From the NCBI RefSeq assembly GCF_964355755.1, contig NC_092676.1, forward strand, positions 17,716,288 to 17,776,287: DNA of 60,000 nucleotides. The letters are read 5' to 3'. This stretch comes from Antedon mediterranea (Eukaryota > Echinodermata > Crinoidea > Comatulida > Antedonidae). Positions 1 through 13,800 of this stretch are shown here, piece after piece. Every line of letters begins with the position of its first letter. Position 1 is the first letter of the stretch. Both the position numbers and the translations under genes were made by a program. The notes under the pieces are model-generated. The model was given only the letters and a program-made list of their open reading frames with translations, was not told where the DNA came from and searched no databases.

Positions 1-314
1 ATAGTCAAGGAGACCTTCGACCTTATACTTATAAAAGGAAATTCTTTTTTTTTTTTTAATGTTATTAAAATATATATTTTTTTTAAGGTTTGCATTAAAC
101 ACTAGTAAATTAAAGGTTTGTGGTAAACCATGTGTAAAAATGAAGTAGAAAAAGTAAATTTGATAATTTGGTGGTTGTATTTAAAAAGGTAGTCAACAAC
201 CAAATTTTGAGACAATTTTACTTTTTGGAGAACACATGGCGTACCACAAAACTTACTTTTACTAAAATATTCTTTGTTTTTTAATCTTAAAACTGTGTTT
301 ACTTTTTGTTTTAG
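1..314 (+). other. Intron sequence 5' of the first visible exon
   Basis: AT-rich non-coding DNA ending in a pyrimidine-rich acceptor (TTTTGTTTTAG, ending 314). No coding segment or known repeat was recognised. Confidence 0.6.
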
Positions 315-3300
315 GACCTGGGAAATTATTGTTCGAAGCAGGAACAATTGCGTTGAATACAAGTTTTATGCGACCAAACCTTGATTATGTTTTAGTAGTT
401 GAAGTAAGAAAGGACACCAGAATTGGAAAAGCTTCCATTGGGATTAGTATTAAAGAGGGAAACTTTATTTTACCACTCATAAAGTAAGTTTGTATTAAGT
501 AATACAGAAACTCTCTAGGTATTTTGGAATCTTCAAAGCTATTAGAATACATTTCAATTAAGGGCATTTTTTCTATTGAATTGAAAATGTTTAGGCCATT
601 TTTTAATAGAAAACTGACAATTACTAACCATGCATATGAACCTCATTTCGACAAAAGAGAAAGAATAAATCTGCGCCAGGTACAGTTTATCGCAGACATA
701 TCATTTGATCATCTCTTTATATTTGTTTCATATTGAACAATTTCGGATTAAATATGTATGCCTATGATTTTAGGACAGCCATCAATAAAAAAGAATTTCA
801 ATATATTAGAAATGGAATCACCTAATCTAATGACATGATTGACCACTAACTAAGGTCCATATGTGATATTGACCTTGCTTTGAACATGACAAACTTATGG
901 AGTTTACTTATTTAGCAAAGAGCCCAAGAGGAAACAATGACCAAGGCCCTCTTTGGTTTATGTTCGGTTGTTGTGTAATTGTATAAAAAATGATAATATT
1001 TGAGATGTAACTATTTTGATTTGATTGTTTATTTTTTATAGTCTTAATGGTAAATCATCTACAGTAGATGGTATACTGCGACTTAACCCTTCAACTGATG
1101 TCCGAGCTTCTTGTAATGTTGTCGGTGAAACAGTGCAGTTCACTTGGACATTGGCAAGAAAGAAAGGAAATGACATAACTTACCAAGATATTAACGATGT
1201 CTCATTGTACACAAAAGGTTGTCATATTTGTTGGTTTAGTTTAATAAAATTATTCAAAATTATGAATTATAGTAACATTTTTAAAATTTATGTTTAAATT
1301 TTAAATGAATTTTCCAAATATTTTGATGAGAGCTTCTGTTGCACAATAAGTACAGATTATTGGTTATTAATATTCTTTCATTATGTATGTGGTTATAAAA
1401 GTTGAGCTTTCAATACAATTTTAATAGCATATCAAATTGTATCTTTCTGCTTTAAAGTAAATATTGCAAAACTAAATGTAAGGAAATAAATAATGTCATA
1501 ATTTATCATTTAGTGATTTTAAAAGGAATGTATTTTCTTATTAATTTTAAAAGGAAATTACATATAAATATGTGTATTATTTTTTATCTAGGTAAAAATG
1601 AATACTCTTTCTTTATCTCGAAACGTCTTCTGTTGTTGAACTACGAGTACACAGATTACAGAATATCTTTATCAGTGTTTGCTCCTATATCACAACGTTC
1701 TGGAAATACCACTGTTGAATTTACAATCAACTTACCACCATCGGGAGGTGTGTGCTCACTTTCTCCACGGGAAATCACTGTATCAAATCGTGTTTTGGTT
1801 AACTGTACTGGTTGGACAGATGTACAACAGTATTCTTATTCAAGTGAGTAATATTGTATCATTGCCTTGCCTTGGTTATTTATGCGTGCTGTACAGTAGT
1901 AGTATTCAACAAAAAGTGATACTATTTTGGTTCTAGTGTAGGATTAGCTTCTTGTGTAACTGTTGTGCAATGGTCTAGCTTCTTTCATAGCCTTTGACAA
2001 GACGGAAAAAGCGGATTAATTGAATACAAATTTACTCTGTAATAAATATGAATGACTAGATAAAAAACTAGATTTGAACTCGTCACTTGAGGACGAGTTT
2101 GGTTATCCGCCCGCCACAAAACGTATCTTGCGTATTCAAGTTCTTCTCAGTTATGACTTTTCCAAAAAAAGTAGCCTATTCAAAAGTAAAACTGCCCTTT
2201 CAGTGTAATAACCATTTAAATCCTGTTATTTAATTACTTGATAACAATTTCGAAAATTAAATTTAATATGCAAATAATGTAGCAATCAAACACTTTTTAA
2301 CATTCAACACTATAATAAATCAGACCTACAATTCATAGACTGTAATAAAATAAAATAAAAAATGGGGGTAACCTTGCATTCTGATGAACTGTATCACTTT
2401 AAAAAGTAGACATATTTTGCAACATTTTCACAATTTGTTGACGTTTTCGTGCGCAACCAGTCATGTTTAACGTGCTCGTAGAACGCCATTTCAAGTTGAA
2501 AAGTGAATACGATAACGTAAAATTGTTAACCTAAGTTTGAAAAACACAATTTATGTAAAAGAAAAGCTTATACGCGTTCCCTGCGCCGTGCGCGCGTAAA
2601 AATGTGCGCACCAGTGGCAATTTTTAAACCCTTAAAATGACCTGAAACGTGCTCTAATTTAATCAGAAATTGATTTGAAGCATTTTAAAATTTCAAACGC
2701 CGTTTACGCACACACTTTCTAATGTTACAAAATTCGGTAGGGATAAAAAAGTTAACAATTAATGTAAAGCAAACGTGGCTGAAAATGACGTTAAAAAATA
2801 TTTATCTGTTTCAAAGTTATGATCAATTTAAGATTTTCAGAAAATCGCGCGTAACTTACGATACGCGCCTCTGACAGCGTCCAAAAGCTTGGCTGCACAT
2901 CTTCAGTTAAATGTCTATATGTTGACCAAGTTACAACATGTTATGTTCACGCGTTGCAGAGAAACAGCGTGTACAAATTTGGAGCATTTTAAAATTTCAA
3001 ACGCAATTTACGCGCAAACTTTCTAGTGTCCAAAAATGTTCTAAAGATTGAAAAAGTTAGCCATTGATGTGAAGAAAACGTGGCTGCAAGTTACGTTAAA
3101 AAATATTTATCGGTTTCGAAGTTATGATCAATTTAAGATTTTCAGAAAATCGCGCGTAACTTACGCTACGCGGCTCTGACAGCGTCCAAAAGCTTGGCTG
3201 CACATCTTCAATTAAACGTCTAAAGGTTTACCAAGTTACAACATGTTATGTTAACACGTTGCAGAGAAACGTCGAGTACAAAAGTGGCGGAAAGAAAGAA

Positions 3301-4894
3301 GAATAACTAGAACTTAAACTCGTCACTTGAGGACGAGTTTGGTTATCCGCCCGCAACAAAACGTATCTTGCGCATTCAAGTACTTTTCAATCATGACTTT
3401 TACAAAAAGTAGCCTATTCGAAATTAAAACTGCCCTTTTATTGTAATAACCATATAAATCCTTTTATTTAATTGGTTTCCCGTGATGGGATTCGATCCCG
3501 GTACCTCTGATACCAAAGTCGATGGCACTACACATCTAGCCATATGAGCACCTGCTGAAGAGAATCCGAAGAAAGTTAACTCGTCCATTCGGTATGTCGT
3601 GAACCACTCGATGCAAATTTATTATTACTTAGCAAACTAAATAATAATTTTTACTATGATGAAATCTTCAAAAATGTTAAACAGTGACATATTATGAAAG
3701 TGCATACTTTTAAGTTTTATATATTAACATGTGAAGAAAAAAGATAAACGTTATGTTTATTGTTTTGCTCTTTGAAAACGTTTATGTTTGTTTGATGATA
3801 AAAATTTCAAAAATTATATTTAATATGCAAATAATGTAGCCGTTAAACACGTTTTAACATTCAACACTATAATAAATCAGACCTATGATTCATACACTGC
3901 AAGAAAATAAAATAAAAAATGAGGGTAACCTTGCATTCTGATGAACTGTATCATTTTTAAAAGTATACATATTTTGCAACATTTTTACAATTTGTTAACA
4001 TTTTACGTGCGCAACCAGACATGTTTAACGTGCTCGTAGAACGCCATTTGAAGTTGAAAAGTGAATGAAATAACGTAAAATTGTTAACCGAAGATTGAAA
4101 AACACAAATCGTGCAAAAGAAATGCTCATACGTGTTTCCTGCGCCGTGCGCGCGTAGAAATGTGCGCACCTGGTGGCAATTTTTCAAACACTTAAAATGA
4201 CCTGAATCGTGCTCTAATTTAATCAGAAATTGATTTAGAGCATTTTAAAATTTCAAACGCCGTTTACTCGCGCACTTTCCAATGTTACAAATTTCGGTAG
4301 CGATAAAAAAGTTAGCAATTGATATGAAGCAAACGTGACTGAAAATTACGTTAAAAAATATTCATCTGTTTCGAAGTTATGATCAACTTAGGATTTTCTG
4401 AAAATCGCGCGTGACTTACGCTACGCGGCTCTGCCAGCGTCCAAAAGCTTGGCTGCACATCTTCAGCTAAATGTCTAAATGTTTACCAAGTTACAACATG
4501 TTATGTTAACAGGTTGCAGAGAAAAGCTGAACACAAAAATTGGCGGAAATAGAGAAGAATAATAAAAAAAAAGTAACACTACAATTCCAAGGGCTTATCC
4601 GCTTGAGGCGGATAACCAATAAAAAAAAAGTAACACTACAATTCCAAGGGCTTATCCGCTTGAGGCGGATAACCAATAATTAAAGAAAATATTTAAAGAT
4701 TAAAGATTTATTTTTCCACAGTGAAAACATCTAACAATAGTAATATTCGTCGTTCTCTAACATCTGGACAAGAACCGCTGCAGACAATATATCCTTTGGA
4801 AGGTGATTCTGAAACAGATTACTTGGTTGATATTTGGGTCAATATCAAAAATCAATATGGTGTTTCTATTGAATACATGGTAGACAAAATACAG
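315..4894 (+). CDS. Exons 1-4: REJ module (partial)
   Basis: Exons 315-483, 1042-1217, 1592-1843 and 4722-4894 encode about 256 residues of beta-rich extracellular sequence. Features typical of the REJ module include the start GPGKLLFEAGTIALNTSF, a stretch ending NLDYVLVVEVRK, VQFTWTLARKKG and the Cys-containing VCSLSPREITVSNRVLVNCT, followed by a strand ending YLVDIWVNIKNQYG. N-x-S/T sites such as NTS and NTT fit an extracellular location. The REJ module sits upstream of the GAIN domain in PKD1-family proteins. Earlier REJ sequence and any PKD, lectin or leucine-rich repeats would lie to the left. Confidence 0.85.
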
Positions 4895-7800
4895 GTAAAA
4901 CATTTTAATTTTTGTATACAGTAGAACTCCTTCTTTGGAAAACCTATTCAGGGGACACCCCTATTAAAAATAAATTTTCCTGTGAAACAAACGTCAATGA
5001 ATCTTTTAATCCTACAGACAACCCCTATTCAGGGGACACGCCTATTAAGGGGAACTTTCTTAAAATGTCCCCTTAATAGGGGTTCTACTTTATTAGTATG
5101 TTATATTATTTATGAATATTACTTTGTTTATATTTAATTTGTTTATGTTTTCATATTTGATTATTTATGTTGATGTATGAATATAGGAAATTATCCAATA
5201 ATATTTTAGTATGAATTGTATTGATATAAAGTATATTAAGTATATTTATTATACTTTATTTCAAATATATATTTGTTGTTTTGTATATATAATTTTAGGT
5301 TAGGCCTATTAAAAAGACATTTTCCTGTGAAACGAACAGCAATTAATCTTTCATTATTAAGGGGACATGCCTTTTCATGGGTCCCGAAGCTGAAATATTA
5401 TTTTATAAATAAATATTATTTTGTTTATACTTAATTTGTTTATGTTTTCATTTTTATTATTTATGTTGACTTGTGAATATAGGACAATATCCATTAATAT
5501 TTTAGTATGAAGTTTTCATGGCGAAAATAAATTGTATTGATATAAAGTATATTAAGTATATTTATTATACTTTATTTCAAATATATATTTGTTGTTGCAA
5601 TTTTTAGGTTAGGCCTCTTGAACTGGACGTTGAACAGACAGACAAGATTCTACAAGACCTGATGAACACATCTCAAACTGAAAAATTGCGCGCTGAGGGT
5701 AATTGGCAAGACATCTCAGAATATACTTTAAGGAATATGGGCTTATTGAATAGCATTGAACAAGTTCAAGGTTCAATTAAATTTTTATTCTACTATAATA
5801 ATTTAAAATTTTTTTTTCCAGAATGGAGTTATCGCTCGGTGGTCAAGGTTGGGTTCTAGATTTTTCAAAGACTTGTAATACAACTTGGTCAACAGGATTA
5901 CCATCTTTAAGGATATTGAATGAATTCACTTATGAATATCCTTGGAAATTTGCCTAAATAAATATATATAAATATTTAAAAAATGAAAAAGAATGTTGGC
6001 AAAAAAAGAAGAAAAAATCTGTACCAAATAAATAATCTTTAGTTATTAGGTATTAGTAACTGTTACCAATATCTTTCATTTTGATATTACTTTATATAAG
6101 CCTACATTTATTTATGAATAAGTATCGTTGCTGTTCCGCTGAATAATATTCCCGCCTATTTCTGCAACAAACTGTCTCCCTGTGTTTTGTAAGATGATTT
6201 TTGCACATTGAATTTTGTTGTTAGTGTGGAATTTGGGATCTGTTAGTGCTTTTAAATCTCTTTTCAATGTTATTGTTAGAGTGCATACTATTCTCCCTTT
6301 TTTTTTAGATTAAATATGCATTTTTGAATTATAAATTGTTTTTCTTTTTCTTTCAGCTTCAAATGAATCAAAATCTGCTGAGGTAAGCCATAACTCTTAA
6401 TATAGTACCATATTTGATTGTAATCTTGTTTTGTATTTCCTCTTTTATGTTCTGTTTGGTTGTCTTCTATTTCTCGTCTGTCTGTATAAAAACTTTGCTG
6501 CCAATTTTCCCAAAGTTTGTTTGTTTTCTAATTCTTTAATATATGTTGGTGGTGGACAGATTCAATGGCGAAATCAATATGTTGATTATTATTTATTATT
6601 AAGAATAAATCATGTAGATTTCTTTATTAATTATATGGTAATACCCTTTATTTATAGGAACAAGAGGAAGATAGGAAGGCTTCCACAAATGTAAGAACAA
6701 ATACTATATTTGTTATTTATTTCATTTATATAGCTAGAGCTCACATAAACAAAAATAAAAAGGGATAATGATAACACTTTATTCAAAACAAATGCACTTG
6801 TTTTTTAAGATACTATATTTATGGATATATGGTCAGAAATGTCAATTCTAGTTATATTTTAAATTTTTGTATTTCTTATTCTAAACTTAACATTTTAACC
6901 ACATTTGTTAAATTGATATGAATTTTTAAGTAACTTCGTGTATCTGGAAACAAATTACATTATGCTTCAAATGTACATATGATAAAATGAATCTGAATTA
7001 TATAATGTTTTTCTTTTTTCAGCTACGGGCTCATTATTTAAACTTATTATCCAATGTTTCTGTTCCACCATCAACTGAAGCTTTATCAATTCAACTATCA
7101 GCATTTATCACGGTTACAGAAAAGCCAGAAGAAATTAACCAGGCCTCCATTGTAAGAACTGTTGATGATACAGTTATTATTTAAATGAATAAAGTATATT
7201 AAAAATTACTATTGGTTACATTTTGTAAAATGTCCACTCTATTAGTGACACTTTAGCAAAGTTGGCTGCATCTGAGTTCTTCGTATCAATCAATTTATTT
7301 GTGTATTTTCATTTCATTTTTTTTCACTTCACTTAAAATAAAAATGAAAAAAAAAATTTTTAAATTGCTCATGGTGCTTTCTGAATGGACTACATGCTTC
7401 TCCCCTAAAGGTCACATTATATCAGCGCTGCCAATTCAAGCGATCTCTCATCTGTCCATGGCAGTGACTGTGTGTGAACTAGTACAGGTTCTTTAAAATG
7501 CACATGAGCAATGTTGTGTACATTTGAACAGATTATAGGCCTTATCCGAGGTTAAAGAGATTGAGCAGCAAACCCTTGCCGGTATGATTACTATGAATTG
7601 TAGGAACCAACATTATTAAAATCTTTTTTTATTTTGCAGGGGTTGGTGCTTACAACAACCAAGACTCTTACAGATCAAATCCATTACATTGAAGATGATG
7701 CCGACGAGACAGAATTAGTGAATAGTGTTACGCAAGCAATGGCCGTGGTCAGCAATGCTTTACAAGTAAATTTTTTTCTCACTGTTTTTTATCTTTAATT

Positions 7801-10800
7801 GAAACAATTACAAAATGATGATAGTTCTGCCTACTATTAATGTAAATATTATTTAACCCCCACAGGCATCATCCTTAGCTTTTTCAAGTGAACTTCGAAA
7901 CGAATCAGATCCTAATCAGGTCAGTTTTTTTGTAAATGTTATTTATTAGTTATACAACACTCAGGATAGGAATAGCAATACATTTTTGAAAAAAGAAAAC
8001 AGATTTTTCTTCTCATCAACAATGCCTCTAAAGAAACAGATGACGAGAAAAAAGTGTTGTGTTAGGATCATATCTGTTCATTGTGCAATATAGCATGTCT
8101 TTCAATTTTTCTGAAATGTTGTATTAAAAATTTTATTGAAAATATGTTTTCCTTTTTCCTAAGAAAACCAATGATTATTAATAGCAAATTTTATAATACT
8201 GTAGTAGGAAACGAACATATTATTTAATACACTAAAATAGAATAACATTTATTATTGTATGCATAAATTTAAAAAGTCAGCCTGCAAGGAAGGAGAGTTG
8301 AAATTAAATAGTAAATCTTTACACATTCTGTTCTGTATTCTGTAATACTCGAAATGCCATATATTTTTTTAGTTAAATGTAAAATTTACGATAATTTTTT
8401 AATTTAAAATATTAAACCTTTATAGTAAATTTGTGTTAAAAATAAAACAGGCTAAAACGCAAGTAGCTGAACTTGAAGCCTTGTTTGATGACCTTGGTGT
8501 TATTGTGCTAAATGGAAGGGGCCTTCACGAACCACCAATTATAATTGAGACACCAACAATCACAGCAAAGATGCAGAGAGGAGCTGCCACCAGTATTAGT
8601 GACGAACCAATAGAAGCGGGTGGAGGAATATTTATAGTGCCATCCTGTCAAACTATGGTCGGCCATGAGAAATGTTCGGACAGAAATGCTATCGATTTTC
8701 AGGTAAATAATTTCAGAAATATTAGCCATATGCTACTAAGATGAACTTACAATGACCTCCATTCTCTATTTATAAGAATATATATTTAGACCCTATCATG
8801 TCAATAGCCTATTGTTTTTTATATTATTAGTGGAGAATAATATTTATTTCATTGACACATTTTACATACAGTACATATATTTTGATATATTTATATTAAT
8901 TAACATCTGTTATGATAGATACTATGAAAAGTAGCCAGTTATACAGTCAACTTTTTGAATTTCATTTCTTCTAGGTAAAAACAATGTCAACAAATCCATT
9001 TAACTTTGACGACTCTGTATCCCGCTTGTCAAATGACTCTCTTGTCGTTTCATTAGCATTTAAAACAGAAGGTGGAAATGAGCACAATATTTCTGATATT
9101 TCCGAACCTATTGAAATTATGATTCCAAGAAGTGGATCCCAGACAATTTTGTGGCAGAATGTAACCGCTGAGCCAATCAAGGAAAAGTTTAGAGTGTATC
9201 ATCGTGTAGATATTGAAAATACTGACACAGCTATCAGTATAGAGTTCCAACCGTACTGTGCTAACACTACATATGAGATATCTCTGGCACATAATGATTA
9301 TCCAGATACGGAGAACAACATATTTATTAAAAGCATTAATGCAGAAACTCAAGGTAAGACTTTTTAAATAAACTTTGTTTCAAACTTGGTGTATATATCG
9401 AAAACCAAAATACCATATTTAGAAAAGTAGCACTTTCTCCTTTTTCACTAGTGCAATCAATAAAAGACATTCCAGCATATACAACATCAAGCTGCTAAAA
9501 TCATCCTTGGTAGATTGAAGCTCTCACGTTCCACAGATGCAATTAAACTTCTTCTGGGTGCATGTTTGTACAAACAGTTTAAGCTAGTGATCAAATGCCT
9601 TTGATATCCAGTATAATGCTTATTCAACACATTCCGTATGTAACTATTTGCTGCATGTTCCAATTACCTCAGCTGCCTAGCCTTACAAATCATTCAGTGT
9701 TGCTGATCCAAAGCTATGTATTGAGAGTTTCAAGAAAGATAAGATGTTATCAATTTTGACTGAAATTTCACTTTTATTCTGTCTAATCCAATAATTTTTA
9801 CAATAAATATTATTTAAGTCTAATTGTATAAACATGCTTGATTTAATTTATTTTGCAGGTTACATTCATAAGATATTTATTACATCAAGCATAATAGGTA
9901 ACCATACTGGAGTGTTTTATTTGGGGGTGGCTGAATTTAAAGAGGAAGAGGATGATGGCGCTCATAGCAGCTCATCATCATCAGTTTTTGAACAAGAGGT
10001 TCCTATGTACATATCTGAAACATTCACTTGCAACTACAGCGTTCGAATATATCTGTCCGGTTGTAATTTTTGGAGCAAAGAAAAGAACACTTGGACTAGT
10101 GAAGGCTGTGTGGTAAGCTGTTTCCAAATTGTTTGGTGGTTCTGCCTGCCTTCCAATCCAGATCCATAGTTCAATCCTGACCTAGTGCCAGTGTTATAAC
10201 TCAAAACTATTTTAGCTCTACTCCCTAAACCTCTAAGGCGAGGCACGATAAATTATGAATGATAAAATAGTTTCCATCCTGTAATTGGCATGTTGCTCGC
10301 TGTTGGATGCGTATCAATTTTTTTTTTAATTCTCTGCATAATTGTGTTGTAGTTAAGTTGTACTTATAGGCCTATTATCAACGTCTGTATATTTGTATTA
10401 TCATTTTATTATAATTTATTTTATTATTTTATGACTTTATATAATATGTTTTCTATGTATATAATTATAAAGTTTTTTCCCTTAAAGGTTGGGAAAGACA
10501 CCAGTTTTACTTACACACAGTGCCTATGTACACATTTGACGTCATTTTCCAGTTCGTTCATTATACCTCCTGCACCTCTGGACTTCAGTTACATATTTGC
10601 AAACGCTGGTTTTCTTGATAACATCACTATCTATGTAACATGCATAGTTAGCTATGTTTTCTTCACTCTTATCTTCATCTGGGCAAGAAGGAAGGATAAG
10701 AAAAACGAAATTATGGTAAATGTAAAGTTTATTTTGAGAATTATTCTTGGAGTTAAACCAAGAACTCTCAGAATGCATATCAATGCTAATCACTTTAGAA

Positions 10801-13800
10801 TTAGCCTGGGTGCAGAACAATTATTATACACATTTGCGGGAAAAAAGTATAGGAAAAATTTTTTGGGGTTTTTCTAATAGAGTATATCATATGGAATGTC
10901 CGAAAAAAAATCCCCATCCCAGGGTCTTGGGGAAAATTTTTTATGGCACTTTTAAATTTTGGCCTATATAACACACACAAATTCCTATTAACATACACAA
11001 ATACCTATATATAGGGGATAGGGAAAATCAATTAACAGTTTTTGTTACTTGCAGTTGTGTTTTAATGATTAAAATTAGTAGAGGCTTACTTTAATAACTA
11101 CTTCTCATAGTAGTTGATGAATCAAGTCGATACGATGACATCATCATGCCAGAATCCAATATGGCGTCCAATTTGGCGGGAAAAACAGGGTATTGCTAAA
11201 CCCCCGCAAACCCCTGGAAACCTAAAAAAACCCATAGAAAACCCCACCGAACCGACATAAAAGTGATTGAATCATGGAGTGTACGAACCACTGGGTATGT
11301 CCATCTAAAAAAAAATAAAAATTTCTACTGTTAACTACTTATTTTGGGGATAAAACATCATTTTTTGGTTAAAAATTAGCAATCATTTTTTACCAAAAAA
11401 TGATGTTTTACCCCAAAAATTAGTAGTTAACAGTAGAAATTTTATTTTTTTAAAACATGGATATACCCAGTGGGTCGTACACTACATGATTCAATCACTT
11501 TATTATGTTGGTTCGGTGGGGTTTGCTAAGTTTTTTTGGAGGTTTGCAGGGTTTAGCAATCATTTCTGACCAAAAAATGATGTTTTATCCCAAAAATAAG
11601 TAGTTAACAGTAGAAATTTAATTTTTTTTTTTACATGGATATACCCAGTGGGTCGTACACTATATGATTCAATCACTTTTATGTTGGTTCGGTGGGGTTT
11701 GCTATGCTTTTTTTTAGGTTTGCAAGGGTTTTCGGGGGTTTAGCAATGCCCTGTTTTTTCCGCCAAATTGGACGCCATATTGGATTCTGGCATGATGATG
11801 TCATTGTTATCGACTCGATTTATCAACTACTATGAGAAGTAGTTATTAAAGTAAGCCTCAGCAAATTTTAATCATCATAACACAACTCCAAGTAAAAAAA
11901 ATGTGAATTGGTTTTCCCTATCCCCTATATATAGGTATTTGTGTGTGTTAATAGGCATTTGTGTGTGTTATATAGGCCAAAATTTAAAAGTGCCGTAAAA
12001 AATTTTCCCCAAGACCCTGGGATGGAGATTTTTTTTCTGCCATTCTATATGGTATACTCTATCAGAAAAAAAAGAAAAAAATTTTCCTATACTTTTTTCC
12101 CGCAAAATTTGTACTGCACCCAGGCTAAATGTTAACTGAGAGTTCACAAAAGTTTCACCTAATTTACTTGGTTTTACTCCAAAGAACAATTTATGTATGT
12201 AAAGTTTGTTTGCAAACATTACCCACCATAAGTTTTTACTTTCTGCATTCTGCATTTGAGAAAAGAAAAGACAAATTGTATTAATATTTTGTTTTGATAT
12301 CTTCTCTTTGTTTTTATAGGTTGGAATGATACCATTGACGGACAACAGCAATGAAGATAGATATTTTTATGAAGTTACTGTAGTAACTGCTGATCGTCTT
12401 TCATCCGCAACCAACTCCAAGGTAATAATTTCTATTTTGCATTACGCATTAAATACCTTATTGTTGTTTTGTCTAGGGTCCTCACAAGACAAAGCTCTTC
12501 TACTTTGTGGCCCTATCAACAGTTAATTTCTTTTCTTTAGTATTCAATTTATGTTAAAATTATTGAATATTAAATCTTTTAATAAATAAATTGTTAAAAA
12601 AAATATGGTGGTTGTTTTTTCAACTATGTTTTACGAGGGTAACTCGAAACAGCTGACATGCACAAGGTCCTCAACACACTTCACAGATGTTACACTTTTC
12701 ACTACTATACATGCTTCTCTCCGTCATGTCTGTGTTTGCCAATTCAGGTGCTCTCTCATCTTCCCAGGAAAGTGGCTGTGGATGAAACCTCTTACTCATC
12801 TTGAAAGAGGTTGTAGGTTCTTTAAAGTACACAAAAGCATTTTGTGTGCACTAGACCTATAGTTCATAGTCTTTAGCCAAGAAGAGTTGTTCTAGCACAG
12901 AACCATGGTGCGAGTGAGCCTCGAAACTTAGACTTGATTCTGACTGCTATGTACTATTTTTATATCATTTTCTGTTTAAATGTTATGTTGTTTTCATTCA
13001 GAACTAAATGTGTTATCAATCATTTCCCCTTCAGTAGGGTGTATTTACTTGGATGGGTAGAATTTAGTCTTTTTACTTTCTTAGCTATTGCCTTTATTTG
13101 ATATAGGTGTACTTTTTTACATTTTCTTCTTTAATCACAAAAGTATTTTTTACTACAGGTCAGTTTCATTATTTCTGGTTCTGATAATGATACAAGTGTT
13201 CGAACATTTGATAAAATTGATAGACCAATTTTTCGAAGAGGAGCTGTTGACAAGTTTCTAATGTCAACACGAAGGTATAGATAAATTTCTTTGTTTAATA
13301 ATGTTGATTGTAGAGCAGTAAAAGCCTCACATTTATTACCCCGGTCATTGCATCAAACACATACTCAGCTCCTGTAATGTTGCAGCTAGTAATCAGCGCA
13401 TTTGTGTTTGAGGTACCCTTTTGTACACCTGGATGGAGAGAGGCAATCATAGGTCTTACAAAAGTACACTATGAAAAGCAATGACATTTTCGTATTACCT
13501 AGAAGTCTTAATAAATAATTGTTATTAAAGAGATAATTAGACTCGCAGTTGCTTCCTCTCTAATAATTAAATACACAGTATAGAATTAATTTCCTTTTGA
13601 TACCATATACTCATGTTTTCCATTTAATAGAGATCTAGGAAATCTGGAAACTGTTCGAATATGGCATGATAACTCGGGAAAAGGAAAATTACAGAGTTGG
13701 TTTCTAAACTCTATCATTATAAGAAACATCATAACTGGCAAAACACATCACTTTATTTTTAACAATTGGTTGTCATTGACAGATGGTGATGGTTTAGTAA

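Noticed and set aside
102-736. Short ORFs on both strands around the first exon
   Set aside because: They are antisense to, or overlap the ends of, the REJ exon 315-483 and show no domain.
3477-3560. Functional tRNA gene on the minus strand
   Set aside because: Only the A-box and B-box-like parts match. The acceptor stem does not pair and the anticodon loop lacks the T at position 33.
5821-5960. Possible extra exon after CCAG at 5820 (WSYRSVVKVGF or NGVIARWSRL readings)
   Set aside because: In the phase left by exon 5 it stops after 11 codons. The 26-nt exon at 6357 continues the frame properly.
10747-12351. ORFs such as those starting MYVNRNLCVLYRPKFKS, seen twice in the window
   Set aside because: They come from the arms of the two palindromic elements and occur as mirror images on both strands. 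There is no transposase similarity.
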